From positions 1-57,243 of the forward strand of contig SKIZ01000040.1 of NCBI GenBank assembly GCA_007116135.1: 57,243 nt of DNA. Direction: 5' to 3'. Source of the stretch: Burkholderiaceae bacterium. Lineage in GTDB: Bacteria > Pseudomonadota > Gammaproteobacteria > Burkholderiales > Burkholderiaceae_B. The notes under the pieces were generated by a model. That model ran no database searches. It worked only from the letters and a program-made list of their open reading frames with translations, and had not been told where the DNA came from. Positions 49,265-57,243 of the stretch are shown one piece after another; the first letter of the stretch is position 1; each line of letters starts with the position of its first letter. Position numbers and translations under genes: made by a program.

Positions 49265-50266
49265 TTAGGCTTGGTAAGTCGGGCGATTGGCAATGGCGTT
49301 AAAAATCAGGATCAGCACGGTGGTCACGGTCAGGCCCACGCCAAACTCCACGAGCAAGATGCCTAGGTATTGTCCTGTGAGCGGGTTGGACCAGAGCACG
49401 TTGTACTCAAGGAAGGCCCCGCCTAGGAACATGCAAACGATGCCTACCCCGGTAAAGAGTGTGGCGCCGGCGGCAGCGAGCTGCAGCATGATTTTTTCAG
49501 GCATCGCTGCTGCTGAGCGATCGGCGCCTTGCAAGATGCCGTAGAGCATGACGGCCGCTGCAAAGAGCGCACCCGCAGAAAAGCCCCCGCCTGGCGTGTA
49601 CTTGCCATGAAACTGCACCACCAGACCGAATAGCAAAAGGATGGGGATAATCAGTTTGCCAACGACCCGAAGAACCGAGTGATGCTGCACACCGCGAAGC
49701 TTTTTGCCAAGCTGCTCGCCGGAGATCTCTTGACGGCGCTTGGGGCGAAAGCCCAGAACCGAGAGCACACCAATGCCGGCGGCAAAAATCACGATGACCT
49801 CACCAAGCGTGTCATAGCCCCGGTAGGAGGCCAAAATAGCGGCCACCATGTTGGGGATGTCGATGAGTTCCGGCGTTTTTTCGATATACCAAGGCGCGAC
49901 GTGCTGATGAACAGGTGCGTTGATATCACCAAGCACCGGTTGCTGAAAGGTGGCAATAAAGAGGGCGAACGACAAGCCGATGAGCGCAAAAATAGGCAGC
50001 CAACTGATGCGCACTGCCGAGTGCGTCTCTTTTTCCGCGGTTAGCGCCAAAGCGCCCATAAAGAGCACGGTTGATACGCCTGCGCCAACGGCTGCTTCGG
50101 TCAAGGCAACATCGGCTGCATCAAGCAAAAAGAAGTTCGATGCCATGAGCAAGCTGAAAATGCCAAACCACATGCTCGCGACAAACAGGTTTTTGGCCAT
50201 CACCGTTGCAACGGCTGCAACGGCAACGAGCGTAAGCGTAATGACACCAAATACAGTCGCCACCAT
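49265..50266 (-). CDS. mnhB: Fused MbhD/MbhE-like (MrpA C-terminal) and MrpB subunit
   Basis: A 333-residue protein joining three usual parts: an MbhD/DUF4040-like segment (about 1-80, with LLDAADVALTEAAVGAGV), an MbhE-like segment (about 135-172, with DIPNMVAAILASYRGYDTLG), and a full MrpB domain (about 198-330, with GKYTPGGGFSAGALFAAAVML). In canonical operons the first two form the C-terminal end of MrpA. I start at the ATG at 50266, 2 bases after the mnhG stop, with AAAGGGG upstream; the ORF-track start lies inside mnhG. The fusion would fix the stoichiometry of these subunits. Confidence 0.9.
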   Translation of the reverse strand: MVATVFGVITLTLVAVAAVATVMAKNLFVASMWFGIFSLLMASNFFLLDAADVALTEAAVGAGVSTVLFMGALALTAEKETHSAVRISWLPIFALIGLSFALFIATFQQPVLGDINAPVHQHVAPWYIEKTPELIDIPNMVAAILASYRGYDTLGEVIVIFAAGIGVLSVLGFRPKRRQEISGEQLGKKLRGVQHHSVLRVVGKLIIPILLLFGLVVQFHGKYTPGGGFSAGALFAAAVMLYGILQGADRSAAAMPEKIMLQLAAAGATLFTGVGIVCMFLGGAFLEYNVLWSNPLTGQYLGILLVEFGVGLTVTTVLILIFNAIANRPTYQA

Positions 50267-50268
50267 AA

Positions 50269-50580
50269 TTACTGATCCCCTTTGGTCACCTGGGGTTGGA
50301 GGCCGCCAAGAGACGCCGTATTGGCGATTGCATAGGCTGCCACTGGCCCGGTAAAGAGCAAAAACACCATGACGGCAAAAAGTTTGAACGTTGCCAGAGA
50401 CCAACCCGAGAGCAACATCAGGCCTGTGATGACAAGAATGGTTCCGAATGTCTCAGCCACGCTAGCCGCATGCATTCTTGTGTAGAGGTCTGGCATGCGG
50501 ATCATGCCGATGCCACCGACCACAATAAAGAAGCCACCGGCAAGGAAAAAAAGGCCAGCGATCCATTCAATGATGCTCAT
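50269..50580 (-). CDS. mnhG: Na+/H+ antiporter subunit G
   Basis: A 103-residue MrpG with three membrane helices and the signature GMIRMPDLYTRMHAASVAET (about 25-44). It overlaps mnhF by 4 bases upstream and is 2 bases before the A'-B fusion. MrpG is needed for activity in the complexes studied, though its exact role is unclear. Confidence 0.94.
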   Translation of the reverse strand: MSIIEWIAGLFFLAGGFFIVVGGIGMIRMPDLYTRMHAASVAETFGTILVITGLMLLSGWSLATFKLFAVMVFLLFTGPVAAYAIANTASLGGLQPQVTKGDQ

Positions 50581-50867
50581 GATGAGGCCCCCGGCCCGTC
50601 ATTGCGGCTCGGTTGGCGTGCCTGACGGTTTTGCACAAATTGCAACACGGCAAGCACCCCGATGAAGTTGATTAGTGCGTACGCCAATGCGAGATCAAGG
50701 AAGTCCGGACGGCCATACAACATCGCCACGACCGCTACGAGCAACACGGTTTTGGTGCCAAAGATGTTCATTGCCAAAACACGGTCATAAACGCTTGGCC
50801 CAAGCAGCCCGCGCAAAATTGCCAACGTCATGGTCACCAGAATTCCCAGGCCAGCAGCAAAAAGCAT
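50577..50867 (-). CDS. mnhF: Na+/H+ antiporter subunit F
   Basis: A 96-residue MrpF with three membrane helices; the block RGLLGPSVYDRVLAMNIFGT (about 19-38) is the family signature. Its start shares a base with the mnhE stop and its stop overlaps mnhG by 4 bases, consistent with stoichiometric synthesis. Confidence 0.93.
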   Translation of the reverse strand: MLFAAGLGILVTMTLAILRGLLGPSVYDRVLAMNIFGTKTVLLVAVVAMLYGRPDFLDLALAYALINFIGVLAVLQFVQNRQARQPSRNDGPGASS

Positions 50868-51349
50868 TATCGGTCTCCCCTGCCATGCAATGCGGCAACT
50901 CGATCATTCATCTCGCCATCCAAAACGCCCTGAGCGCTTTCTTCGGTGAGGGCGTGAACGGTGATGTTGCCGTGCTCGTCGATGTCAGTTGTTAAAGTGC
51001 CCGGGGTCAGTGTGATTGAGTTCCCGAACAACACCTCGCGCACTTCGCCGCGTGCCTTAGCCTTGACTTTAACCACTAGGGGGCTAATGGGCATGTCGCG
51101 CGACAGGATGATTTTTGTGACTTGCAGGCTAGAGACAACGATTTCTTTGAGCAACCAGCCCCAATAAGCAAAGATGCCAAAGCCAAGGTGCAAAGGAACG
51201 GATTCGTGGTCGACTGTCTCAAAACGACGGGTCAGCCACACGACAAGCACGCATGACGCGAGCCCAAGAGCCAGCATCAAGGGAAGGTAGAGCCCTGACC
51301 ACAATAACCAAAGGGCCATCAGCGTGACGAACAGAACAACTATGTGCAT
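50867..51349 (-). CDS. mnhE: Na+/H+ antiporter subunit E
   Basis: A 160-residue MrpE and the first gene of the operon. Two N-terminal helices (LMALWLLWSGLYLPLMLALGLASCVLVV) are followed by a cytoplasmic domain with the family block VLFGNSITLTPGTLTTDI. The ATG at 51349 lies 83 bases downstream of a TATAAT on the minus strand. Leading with E rather than A is the archaeal/Mbh-like order. Confidence 0.94.
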   Translation of the reverse strand: MHIVVLFVTLMALWLLWSGLYLPLMLALGLASCVLVVWLTRRFETVDHESVPLHLGFGIFAYWGWLLKEIVVSSLQVTKIILSRDMPISPLVVKVKAKARGEVREVLFGNSITLTPGTLTTDIDEHGNITVHALTEESAQGVLDGEMNDRVAALHGRGDR

Positions 51350-51729
51350 GCGATAGCCACCTCGTTGTTGATGTTTTTCAAATCACAGACAGACAAACTG
51401 CTGTGCCGAGTCTTACCCTTGCAGACGCCGCATTATAAGCATGGCGCCTTGATTAAAAAACCGCCAGCGCATAGGGACAACGCAACGATTGCCAAGTTCA
51501 AAACGAATTCGTCTTGGCAGCCATGTCCCGGATTATGGCAGAAGATCGAAGTCCTTTGTTTTGTCAGTCAAGCGCAGGCGCGCGTGAACATACATCTTGC
51601 GCAACCGTCAGTGTGCCGCTACTGTTTGAGTGCTGGCTTATTGCGCACGGTTAACGCAGCCGGCATTACAGATCACACGTGGCAATGCGGTGTTCGTTTA
51701 CGCTTAGCGAGAATGAAAGGGGATTTTTG
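51350..51729. other. Divergent intergenic region between mnhE and amidase
   Basis: This 380-base stretch separates two divergent genes. It holds the probable mnhE promoter near 51432-51460 and the amidase ribosome binding site. A 128-codon plus-strand frame crosses almost all of it (51344-51730), but it has no ribosome binding site, mixed composition and no family pattern, so I treat it as spurious. Confidence 0.6.
51432..51460 (-). promoter_or_regulatory. Probable mnhE operon promoter
   Basis: On the minus strand TATAAT (51432-51437) lies 17 bp from a T-rich -35 candidate (TTTTTT, 51455-51460), giving a leader of about 75 nt before mnhE. The -10 is perfect, the -35 poor. Confidence 0.5.
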
Positions 51730-53154
51730 ATGACGGTTAATCCAGCATTTATGAGCATGAGTGAAATAGCGGCCGGCCTTGCCCGTGGCGACTACAGCGC
51801 CACGGAGATGGCGCAGCTTTATTTGCAGCGTATCGACAAGGCCAACCAGAAACTGCATGCCTATGTGGCACTGGATGCCGAAATGACACTGGCCCTGGCC
51901 AAAGCGGCCGACGATCGACGTGCTCGAGGGATTCGTTTAAGCCCACTCGATGGCGTGCCCTTTGCGGCTAAAGACCTGTGTGCGCTTGAAGGCCAGGTCA
52001 TGACGGTTGGATCACAAGCCTGGGTTGATCGCCGCTCAGAGGGTCAGTGCACCGTTTTGATGAAGTGTTTGCAAGCGGGCATGGTTTTGCTTGGCCGCAC
52101 GCATATGGTTGAGTTTGCCTTTGGGGGTTGGGGAACCAACCCGGTCATGGGCACACCCTGGAATCCCTGGGACTTGCAAACGCCGCGAGCACCGGGCGGC
52201 TCTTCGAGCGGCTCAGGTGTGGCCGTGGCCGCGGGCTTAGCGCCGGCGGCCATTGGTTCGGATACGGGCGGATCAGTGCGGATTCCAGCTGGTTTAAACG
52301 GGATCACTGGTCTGAAGACAACGCGCGGTTTAATCAGCTTGCACGGTGCATTTCCGCTCTCATTTACGCTCGATACGTTTGGCCCCATGGTGCGCAGCGC
52401 CTTGGATGCCGCCTTATGGACCCAGATCATGGCGGGGCCGGATCCCGCCGACCCCTCGAGCTTGGGGCGCCCTGCCTTTCTGTGGGACGCGCCCGAGCCC
52501 GAGGATGCAGCGCAGCCGCTCAAAGGCCTGCGTGTGGCGGTGATGTCTGAGGCGCAGTTTCCAATCGAGGTCAACGCCCAAGAGCTTGAGGCGTTTGAGC
52601 GGACTTGTCAGGTGTTGCGTGAACTTGGCGCGAGCCTGCAGACGGTTCAGTTGCCCTTTGATTTCAATGACCTCATGGTGCGAAACGGTCTGATCATTGC
52701 CGCTGAGGCCTACCGGGTGCATCAGGCCTATATCGAGGATGAGAGCCTGCCGCTTGGCCCTTACGTGCGCCAGCGTGTGCTTGGCGGCAAGTCGATTTCG
52801 GCGCTGCAATACATTGATGCGATCGAACACCAGCGCGCAAGTTCGCACCAATTCAGTGCATTTATGCGCAACTATGCCGCTCTTGTCACGCCGACATTTC
52901 CTTTCCCAGCGGTGCCGTTAAGCGAGATCGATGAGGCGCAAACTCCGATGGCCACCTTTTGTCGGGCGGGCAACTATTTGACCGCTTGCGGCTTAGCCTT
53001 ACCGGCGGGCCTATCGAGTGAAGGTTTGCCGCTTAGCGTGCAGCTAATGGGCCCGTCATTTACCGAAAGCACCGTGCTTAGGCTCGGCGTGGCCTTGCAA
53101 GAGGCCACGTCGTGGCATCGAGCCGCACCGGATTTGTCGCAGCTAGGCCTTTAA
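51730..53154 (+). CDS. Amidase signature-family hydrolase
   Basis: A 474-residue amidase with the Ser-cisSer-Lys triad: Lys81 (PFAAKDL), Ser159 in APGGSSSGSG and Ser182 in GSDTGGSVRIPAGLNG. The family includes GatA, aryl-acylamidases and urea/allophanate hydrolases. It is not clearly GatA: gatC and gatB are not beside it, and the C-terminal half differs. AAGGGG before the ATG at 51730 decides the start. Substrate unknown. Confidence 0.9.
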   Translation: MTVNPAFMSMSEIAAGLARGDYSATEMAQLYLQRIDKANQKLHAYVALDAEMTLALAKAADDRRARGIRLSPLDGVPFAAKDLCALEGQVMTVGSQAWVDRRSEGQCTVLMKCLQAGMVLLGRTHMVEFAFGGWGTNPVMGTPWNPWDLQTPRAPGGSSSGSGVAVAAGLAPAAIGSDTGGSVRIPAGLNGITGLKTTRGLISLHGAFPLSFTLDTFGPMVRSALDAALWTQIMAGPDPADPSSLGRPAFLWDAPEPEDAAQPLKGLRVAVMSEAQFPIEVNAQELEAFERTCQVLRELGASLQTVQLPFDFNDLMVRNGLIIAAEAYRVHQAYIEDESLPLGPYVRQRVLGGKSISALQYIDAIEHQRASSHQFSAFMRNYAALVTPTFPFPAVPLSEIDEAQTPMATFCRAGNYLTACGLALPAGLSSEGLPLSVQLMGPSFTESTVLRLGVALQEATSWHRAAPDLSQLGL

Positions 53155-53237
53155 GTTGGACTGTGATTGACCACAAAAGGCGGTAAAATCGCAGGCTTTC
53201 CAATTCATTTATGCGACTTTCGCCTAAGGAGTGAGGG

Positions 53238-53540
53238 GTGCCAATATACGCCTATCGCTGTTCAAACTGTGGCCATGCCCAAGACGTTCTGCAAAAGATG
53301 TCCGATGCACCACTGACGGTTTGCCCATCCTGCGGTCAGTCGACTTACGCCAAGCAAGTGACTGCTGCTGGATTTCAATTGAAAGGCTCGGGTTGGTATG
53401 TGACTGACTTTCGTAATAACGACAGCAAGCCAGCCACACCAGCAAAAGCCGATACAGCGTCGACTGAGAAAACCACGAGTACTGCTCAAACCCAGCCTGC
53501 TGCGTCAGAAACCCCAGCGGCACCGGCTGCCTCGAACTGA
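53238..53540 (+). CDS. FmdB-type zinc-ribbon regulatory protein
   Basis: A 100-residue protein with an N-terminal zinc ribbon (MPIYAYRCSNCGH ... CPSCGQ, four cysteines) and the FQLKGSGWYVTDFR block, then a Ser/Thr/Pro/Ala-rich tail. FmdB-family proteins are small putative regulators; function not settled. The start is GTG at 53238 with AAGGAG upstream. It commonly lies ahead of aspS in betaproteobacteria. Confidence 0.92.
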   Translation: MPIYAYRCSNCGHAQDVLQKMSDAPLTVCPSCGQSTYAKQVTAAGFQLKGSGWYVTDFRNNDSKPATPAKADTASTEKTTSTAQTQPAASETPAAPAASN

Positions 53541-53592
53541 GGCGAGGATTGGTCGGCTCCGGTGTGGAGCTATTGAAGGGAAAGCGCGGCCA

Positions 53593-53667
53593 ATGAGTAC
53601 CCCTAACCCCATCTCTTTGCTGGCGCTGTTGCGCTCGGACATCGAGTTTTTATCAACCAGCCGTTAG
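53593..53667 (+). CDS. Possible 24-residue small ORF before aspS
   Basis: An ATG at 53593 opens a 24-codon frame ([20 protein letters not shown]...) ending TAG at 53665-53667, with GAAGGGAAA upstream. A DUF502 membrane protein gene often occupies this gap between fmdB and aspS; this peptide does not match it. It could be chance or a leader peptide. Confidence 0.2.
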   Translation: MSTPNPISLLALLRSDIEFLSTSR

Positions 53668-53726
53668 GGATCGAGTTATTCGGATCGGGCGATAGCGCCC
53701 CAAAGAGATTGAAGGAGCAGCACGCA

Positions 53727-55526
53727 ATGCGTACTTGTTACACCGGTGAGGTTTGCCTTACCCATCTGGAGCAGACGGTTACGCTGTACGGTTGGGTTAA
53801 TCGTCGTCGCGACCATGGCGGCGTTATTTTTATCGACCTAAGAGATCGGGCAGGGCTGGCGCAGATTGTTTTTGATCCGGATAATCCGACTGCATTTGAG
53901 ATTGCCGAGCGACTGCGCAATGAGTTTTGTATTCGTGTCACCGGGCTGGTGCGTCATCGTCCTGAGGGAACAGTGAACCCTGAACTGGCGTCTGGTCAGG
54001 TCGAAGTGCTCTGTCGCGAAGTTGAGATTCTGAATCCCTCGGTCACACCACCTTTTCAGCTCGATGATGACAATCTCTCTGAGACAACCCGATTGACGCA
54101 TCGCGTGCTTGATTTGCGCCGTGCACAAATGCAGCACAACCTGATGTTGCGATACCGGGTCTCGATGGCCGTGCGGCGCTACCTTGATGATTGCGGCTTT
54201 GTCGACATCGAGACACCGATGCTGACTAAAAGCACACCGGAAGGCGCACGCGATTACTTAGTGCCTTCGCGGGTTCACCCGGGCGAGTTTTTTGCCTTGC
54301 CTCAGTCGCCGCAATTATTTAAGCAAATGCTGATGGTCGCGGGCTTCGATCGCTACTATCAGATTACCAAGTGCTTTCGCGATGAGGATCTAAGAGCTGA
54401 TCGCCAGCCTGAATTTACCCAGATCGATTGCGAGACGTCGTTTCTCGCAGAGGAAGAAATCAGGGCGATTTTCGAGGGAATGATTCGGCAGGTATTTAAA
54501 ACGGTCCAAAACGTCGATTTGCCCGATCCGTTTCCCATCATGTCCTATCAAGAGGCCATCGAGCTTTACGGTTCGGATAAACCGGATTTGCGCGTGAAAT
54601 TGCAGTTCACCGACTTGGGTGATGTGATGCAGGATGTGGACTTTAAGGTGTTTGCCCAGGCTGCTCAGGCGCCCGGTAGCCGCGTGGTCGCCCTGCGTGT
54701 GCCCAACGGTGCGCAGCTCTCGCGTAGCGAAATTGATGCCTACACCAAATATGTCGGCATCTATGGTGCCAAGGGGTTGGCATGGATCAAAGTCAATGAG
54801 ACTGCCAAGGGCCGTGACGGCCTGCAGTCGCCGATTGTTAAGAACATTCATGACCAAGCGCTTGCCCAGATGCTCGAGCGCACAGGTGCTCAAGACGGTG
54901 ATCTCTTGTTTTTTGGTGCAGATCGCGCCAAAGTCGTCAACGACGCGATGGGTGCTTTGCGCAACAAAATCGGTCACAGCGAATTCGGTCAAACCAACGG
55001 ATTATTTGAACCAAGCTGGCAGCCGCTGTGGGTCGTGGACTTCCCGATGTTTGAATACGATGAGGATGCAGGGCGTTATGCCGCCTTGCACCACCCCTTT
55101 ACCAGTCCTAAAGATGGTCATGAAGACTACCTGACCACCGATCCGGCTCAAGCCTTGTCCAAGGCCTATGACATGGTGCTCAACGGCTGGGAAATCGGGG
55201 GCGGATCCGTTCGCATCCATCAAGAGCAAGTACAAAGCAAGGTGTTTCGGGCGCTCAAGATCGACGAACAAGAGGCGCGCGAGAAGTTTGGCTTTCTGCT
55301 CGATGCTCTGCAGTATGGCGCACCACCACACGGCGGTATCGCATTCGGGCTTGATCGTATTGTCACGATGATGAGTAAGGCCGAGTCCATACGTGACGTG
55401 ATTGCGTTTCCTAAAACGCAACGTGCGCAGTGCTTATTGACAGCGGCACCCTCGCAGGTTGATGACAAGCAGCTAAAAGAACTGCATATTCGCTTGCGGC
55501 CCGCGCAAACGCCGAGCGCGTCCTAG
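53727..55526 (+). CDS. aspS: Aspartyl-tRNA synthetase
   Basis: A 599-residue bacterial-type class II synthetase. The N-terminal OB-fold anticodon-binding domain (about 1-105, [20 protein letters not shown] ...) precedes the catalytic core with motif 2 ([19 protein letters not shown]) and motif 3 ([13 protein letters not shown]); the GAD insertion lies between. GAAGGAG before the ATG at 53727 sets the start. Whether it also charges tRNA-Asn cannot be told here. Confidence 0.97.
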   Translation: MRTCYTGEVCLTHLEQTVTLYGWVNRRRDHGGVIFIDLRDRAGLAQIVFDPDNPTAFEIAERLRNEFCIRVTGLVRHRPEGTVNPELASGQVEVLCREVEILNPSVTPPFQLDDDNLSETTRLTHRVLDLRRAQMQHNLMLRYRVSMAVRRYLDDCGFVDIETPMLTKSTPEGARDYLVPSRVHPGEFFALPQSPQLFKQMLMVAGFDRYYQITKCFRDEDLRADRQPEFTQIDCETSFLAEEEIRAIFEGMIRQVFKTVQNVDLPDPFPIMSYQEAIELYGSDKPDLRVKLQFTDLGDVMQDVDFKVFAQAAQAPGSRVVALRVPNGAQLSRSEIDAYTKYVGIYGAKGLAWIKVNETAKGRDGLQSPIVKNIHDQALAQMLERTGAQDGDLLFFGADRAKVVNDAMGALRNKIGHSEFGQTNGLFEPSWQPLWVVDFPMFEYDEDAGRYAALHHPFTSPKDGHEDYLTTDPAQALSKAYDMVLNGWEIGGGSVRIHQEQVQSKVFRALKIDEQEAREKFGFLLDALQYGAPPHGGIAFGLDRIVTMMSKAESIRDVIAFPKTQRAQCLLTAAPSQVDDKQLKELHIRLRPAQTPSAS

Positions 55527-55537
55527 GTTAGCCGGTC

Positions 55538-56389
55538 ATGACCAAGCTGCGGGTCGTGAGTTACAACATTCACAAGGGCCGCTCGATTGCTGGGCGCGAC
55601 TCGCTTGATGCCTTGCGCCTGGGGCTGCATGGGCTTGGTGCTGATATTTTGTTTTTGCAGGAAGTCCAGGGCCGCAACCAAGTCAACGCGCGGCTCGATG
55701 CGCAGCACGAATCGTTGGCGGCGGCCTTGCACATGCAAGCGGCATACGGCTGCAATGCGGTTCGAGTAAATACGGATCATGGCAATGCGTTGCTGTCGCG
55801 TTATCCGATTTTGAGCTTTGAAAACGAAGACGTCTCGGACCACGCTCTTGAGCAACGTGGGTTGCTGCACGGACGCTTGCAAATCGATGGTGTGTGCGTA
55901 CATTGCTTTGTTGTTCATCTCGGCCTGTTTGCTGCGAGCCGCGAACGCCAAGTGCTGACAATGACCGAACGGATTGAACGCCTGGTGATGGCCGATGAGC
56001 CAATACTCATCGCTGGCGACTTTAACGACTGGCGAAATGAGCTTGCGCCACTCTTTGTCAAGCAGCTCAACGTTCACGAAGTGTTTACTCAAGCATCGCA
56101 AGTCAAGGGCGATGCCTCTAAGCTTATGCACTCGATGAGACAGCTTGGCGGATTATTGCGAGGCGCGCGGCCCTTTGCTCGTTCAAACGCACCCCAACAG
56201 CTACCTATGAGTGGCGTGCACAGCCTTAAGGCGCCACCAAAGACCTTTCCGGCGCGATTTCCCCTGTTGCGTCTAGACCGAATCTATCAGCGCGGCTTCG
56301 CTGTCAATCGTGCTCAGGTGTTACGCGGCAGGCCTTGGAGCCAGCTTTCTGACCACTCGCCGATCATCGCCGACCTTGAGTTGAAGTGA
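55538..56389 (+). CDS. Endonuclease/exonuclease/phosphatase-family protein
   Basis: A 283-residue EEP-fold hydrolase, metal-dependent. Motifs: VVSYNIHKGR, FLQEVQGRN (metal Glu), LLSRYPI, IAGDFNDWRNE and the C-terminal SDHSPIIADLEL with the catalytic Asp-His. In related genomes a gene of this type lies after aspS and before a cardiolipin synthase; here the next gene is on the other strand. Substrate unknown (phosphodiester or phospholipid-linked). Confidence 0.9.
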   Translation: MTKLRVVSYNIHKGRSIAGRDSLDALRLGLHGLGADILFLQEVQGRNQVNARLDAQHESLAAALHMQAAYGCNAVRVNTDHGNALLSRYPILSFENEDVSDHALEQRGLLHGRLQIDGVCVHCFVVHLGLFAASRERQVLTMTERIERLVMADEPILIAGDFNDWRNELAPLFVKQLNVHEVFTQASQVKGDASKLMHSMRQLGGLLRGARPFARSNAPQQLPMSGVHSLKAPPKTFPARFPLLRLDRIYQRGFAVNRAQVLRGRPWSQLSDHSPIIADLELK

Positions 56390-56392
56390 GGC

Positions 56393-57243
56393 TCATTGAC
56401 CTGGTTTGTTGGACCGCCCGTACTGGTCTTCGAACCGAATGATGTCGTCCTCGCCAAGATAGTCGCCTGACTGCACCTCGATAATTTCCAGCGTTTGGGG
56501 CCCTGGGTTTCGTAGCCGGTGGATCGCGCCCTTTGCGATGTAGGTTGATTCATTTGGACCTAGCGTTGAGACTTTGTCATCACATGTCACCTCAGCTTGG
56601 CCACTGACCACAACCCAGTGCTCGGCACGGTGTTGATGCTGTTGCAAGCTGATGCTTGCACCCGGGTTGACCTTGATGCGCTTGACCTTGAAGTTGGGGC
56701 CTTGATCGATATTGTCATACCAACCCCAGGGTCGGTGGACTTTGCGGTGTAGCTCGGTTTCGACGCGTTGGCGCTGCGATAGCGTTGCGACGATTTCCTT
56801 GACTCGTTGAGTATCGTCTTTGTGTGCGATTAGCACCGCATCAGGTGTTTCAACAATAACCACGTCCCTCAAACCAATAGTGCTGACTAGTCGGGCGCTT
56901 GAATGAATGAGGCAATCCTCGGTGTCTATTGCAATGACGTCGCCCGAAGTGACGTTGCGGTGTTCGTCTTTGGCGCTGCTTTGCCAAACTGCATCCCAGG
57001 CGCCTAGGTCACTCCAGGGGCTGTGTAATTGAACCACTTTGGTTGCGATGTTGCTCTGGGGGCAGCGTTCGATCACAGCGTGGTCTGCCGATATTGCCGG
57101 GGCCGCCATAAAAGAGCTGGCCTGCGGCCGCACGAATTGCCCATCGATGTGGCGATGCCGCCATGATTGTGTAACTGCGTGGGAGAGCTCAGGTGCGTGT
57201 TGCGCGACTGCCGCAAGCCAAAGCTTGGCACGAACAACAAAAA
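56393..57243 (-). CDS. Mannose-1-phosphate guanylyltransferase/isomerase, C-terminal part
   Basis: The frame stays open to the right edge of the window, so the N-terminal nucleotidyltransferase core with its GTP site is missing from view; the ATG at 57133 used by the ORF track is internal. What is visible is the end of the transferase domain (WSDLGAWDAVW, DTEDCLIHSSARLVSTIGLRDVVIVETPDAVLI) and the C-terminal cupin isomerase domain (VHRPWGWYDNIDQG, SLQQHQHRAEHWVVVSG). This is the ManC/AlgA/XanB type that supplies GDP-mannose for surface polysaccharides. Confidence 0.93.
   Translation of the reverse strand, partial: FVVRAKLWLAAVAQHAPELSHAVTQSWRHRHIDGQFVRPQASSFMAAPAISADHAVIERCPQSNIATKVVQLHSPWSDLGAWDAVWQSSAKDEHRNVTSGDVIAIDTEDCLIHSSARLVSTIGLRDVVIVETPDAVLIAHKDDTQRVKEIVATLSQRQRVETELHRKVHRPWGWYDNIDQGPNFKVKRIKVNPGASISLQQHQHRAEHWVVVSGQAEVTCDDKVSTLGPNESTYIAKGAIHRLRNPGPQTLEIIEVQSGDYLGEDDIIRFEDQYGRSNKPGQ

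Noticed and set aside
51344-51730. 128-codon plus-strand open frame across the mnhE-amidase gap
   Set aside because: No ribosome binding site, it overlaps the mnhE start and the promoter region, and the protein has no recognisable composition or motif.

Overview
This window looks like a chromosomal segment of a betaproteobacterium in the order Burkholderiales, most likely Alcaligenaceae-like. I judge this from the tmRNA tag (ANDERFALAA), the system II cytochrome c maturation genes, and familiar gene neighbourhoods: cyaY facing lptM-lysA, mrcA next to aroKB-dgt, and uvrA-MFS-ssb. No rRNA, tRNA, CRISPR array, prophage structural gene or transposase was seen. Most of the window is housekeeping DNA; the left end and the Mrp-type operon are the unusual parts.

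Layout. (1) 1-3090 is an accessory patch on the minus strand made of toxin-antitoxin genes: parDE, prlF-yhaV, and an AbiEi-type antitoxin followed by a broken remnant of its AbiEii toxin. It abuts the terminator of ssrA (tmRNA, 3128-3487, minus). (2) 3608-12745 is the spc plus alpha ribosomal operon, rplN to rplQ, including secY, infA, rpmJ and rpoA. It starts from its own promoter beside ssrA rather than following the S10 operon, and ends in a strong terminator. (3) 12822-24956 holds cutA-dsbD-MFS, the convergent engB-hemB pair, a c4-type cytochrome with resB-ccsA, a second MFS transporter, and lptM-lysA. (4) 24997-36200 holds cyaY, mrcA, aroK-aroB-dgt, an exported eight-cysteine protein of unknown function, uvrA, an MFS transporter and ssb. 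(5) 36215-43317 holds an NDP-forming acyl-CoA synthetase, a small arsenic operon (arsR-acr3) with a perfect palindromic operator, a SAM methyltransferase, ilvE and a GMC oxidoreductase. (6) 43298-51349 is a nine-gene minus-strand unit coding for an Mrp/Mnh-type cation/proton antiporter, with allA (ureidoglycolate lyase) as its last gene. (7) 51730-57243 holds an amidase, fmdB, aspS, an EEP-family phosphohydrolase and the C-terminal part of a mannose-1-phosphate guanylyltransferase that runs off the window.

The best candidate for something under-described is the antiporter operon. Its gene order is E-F-G-(A'+B fusion)-C-D, as in archaeal Mrp and membrane-bound hydrogenase modules, not the usual bacterial A-to-G. 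It has three D/NuoL-like subunits, one of which has Asn where the conserved channel Lys is expected, and a small two-helix membrane protein of unknown role. The second point of interest is the tightly packed toxin-antitoxin patch next to ssrA, with two near-textbook autoregulatory operators and one decaying AbiE module. All functional statements are from motif reading and family knowledge; no database search was run.
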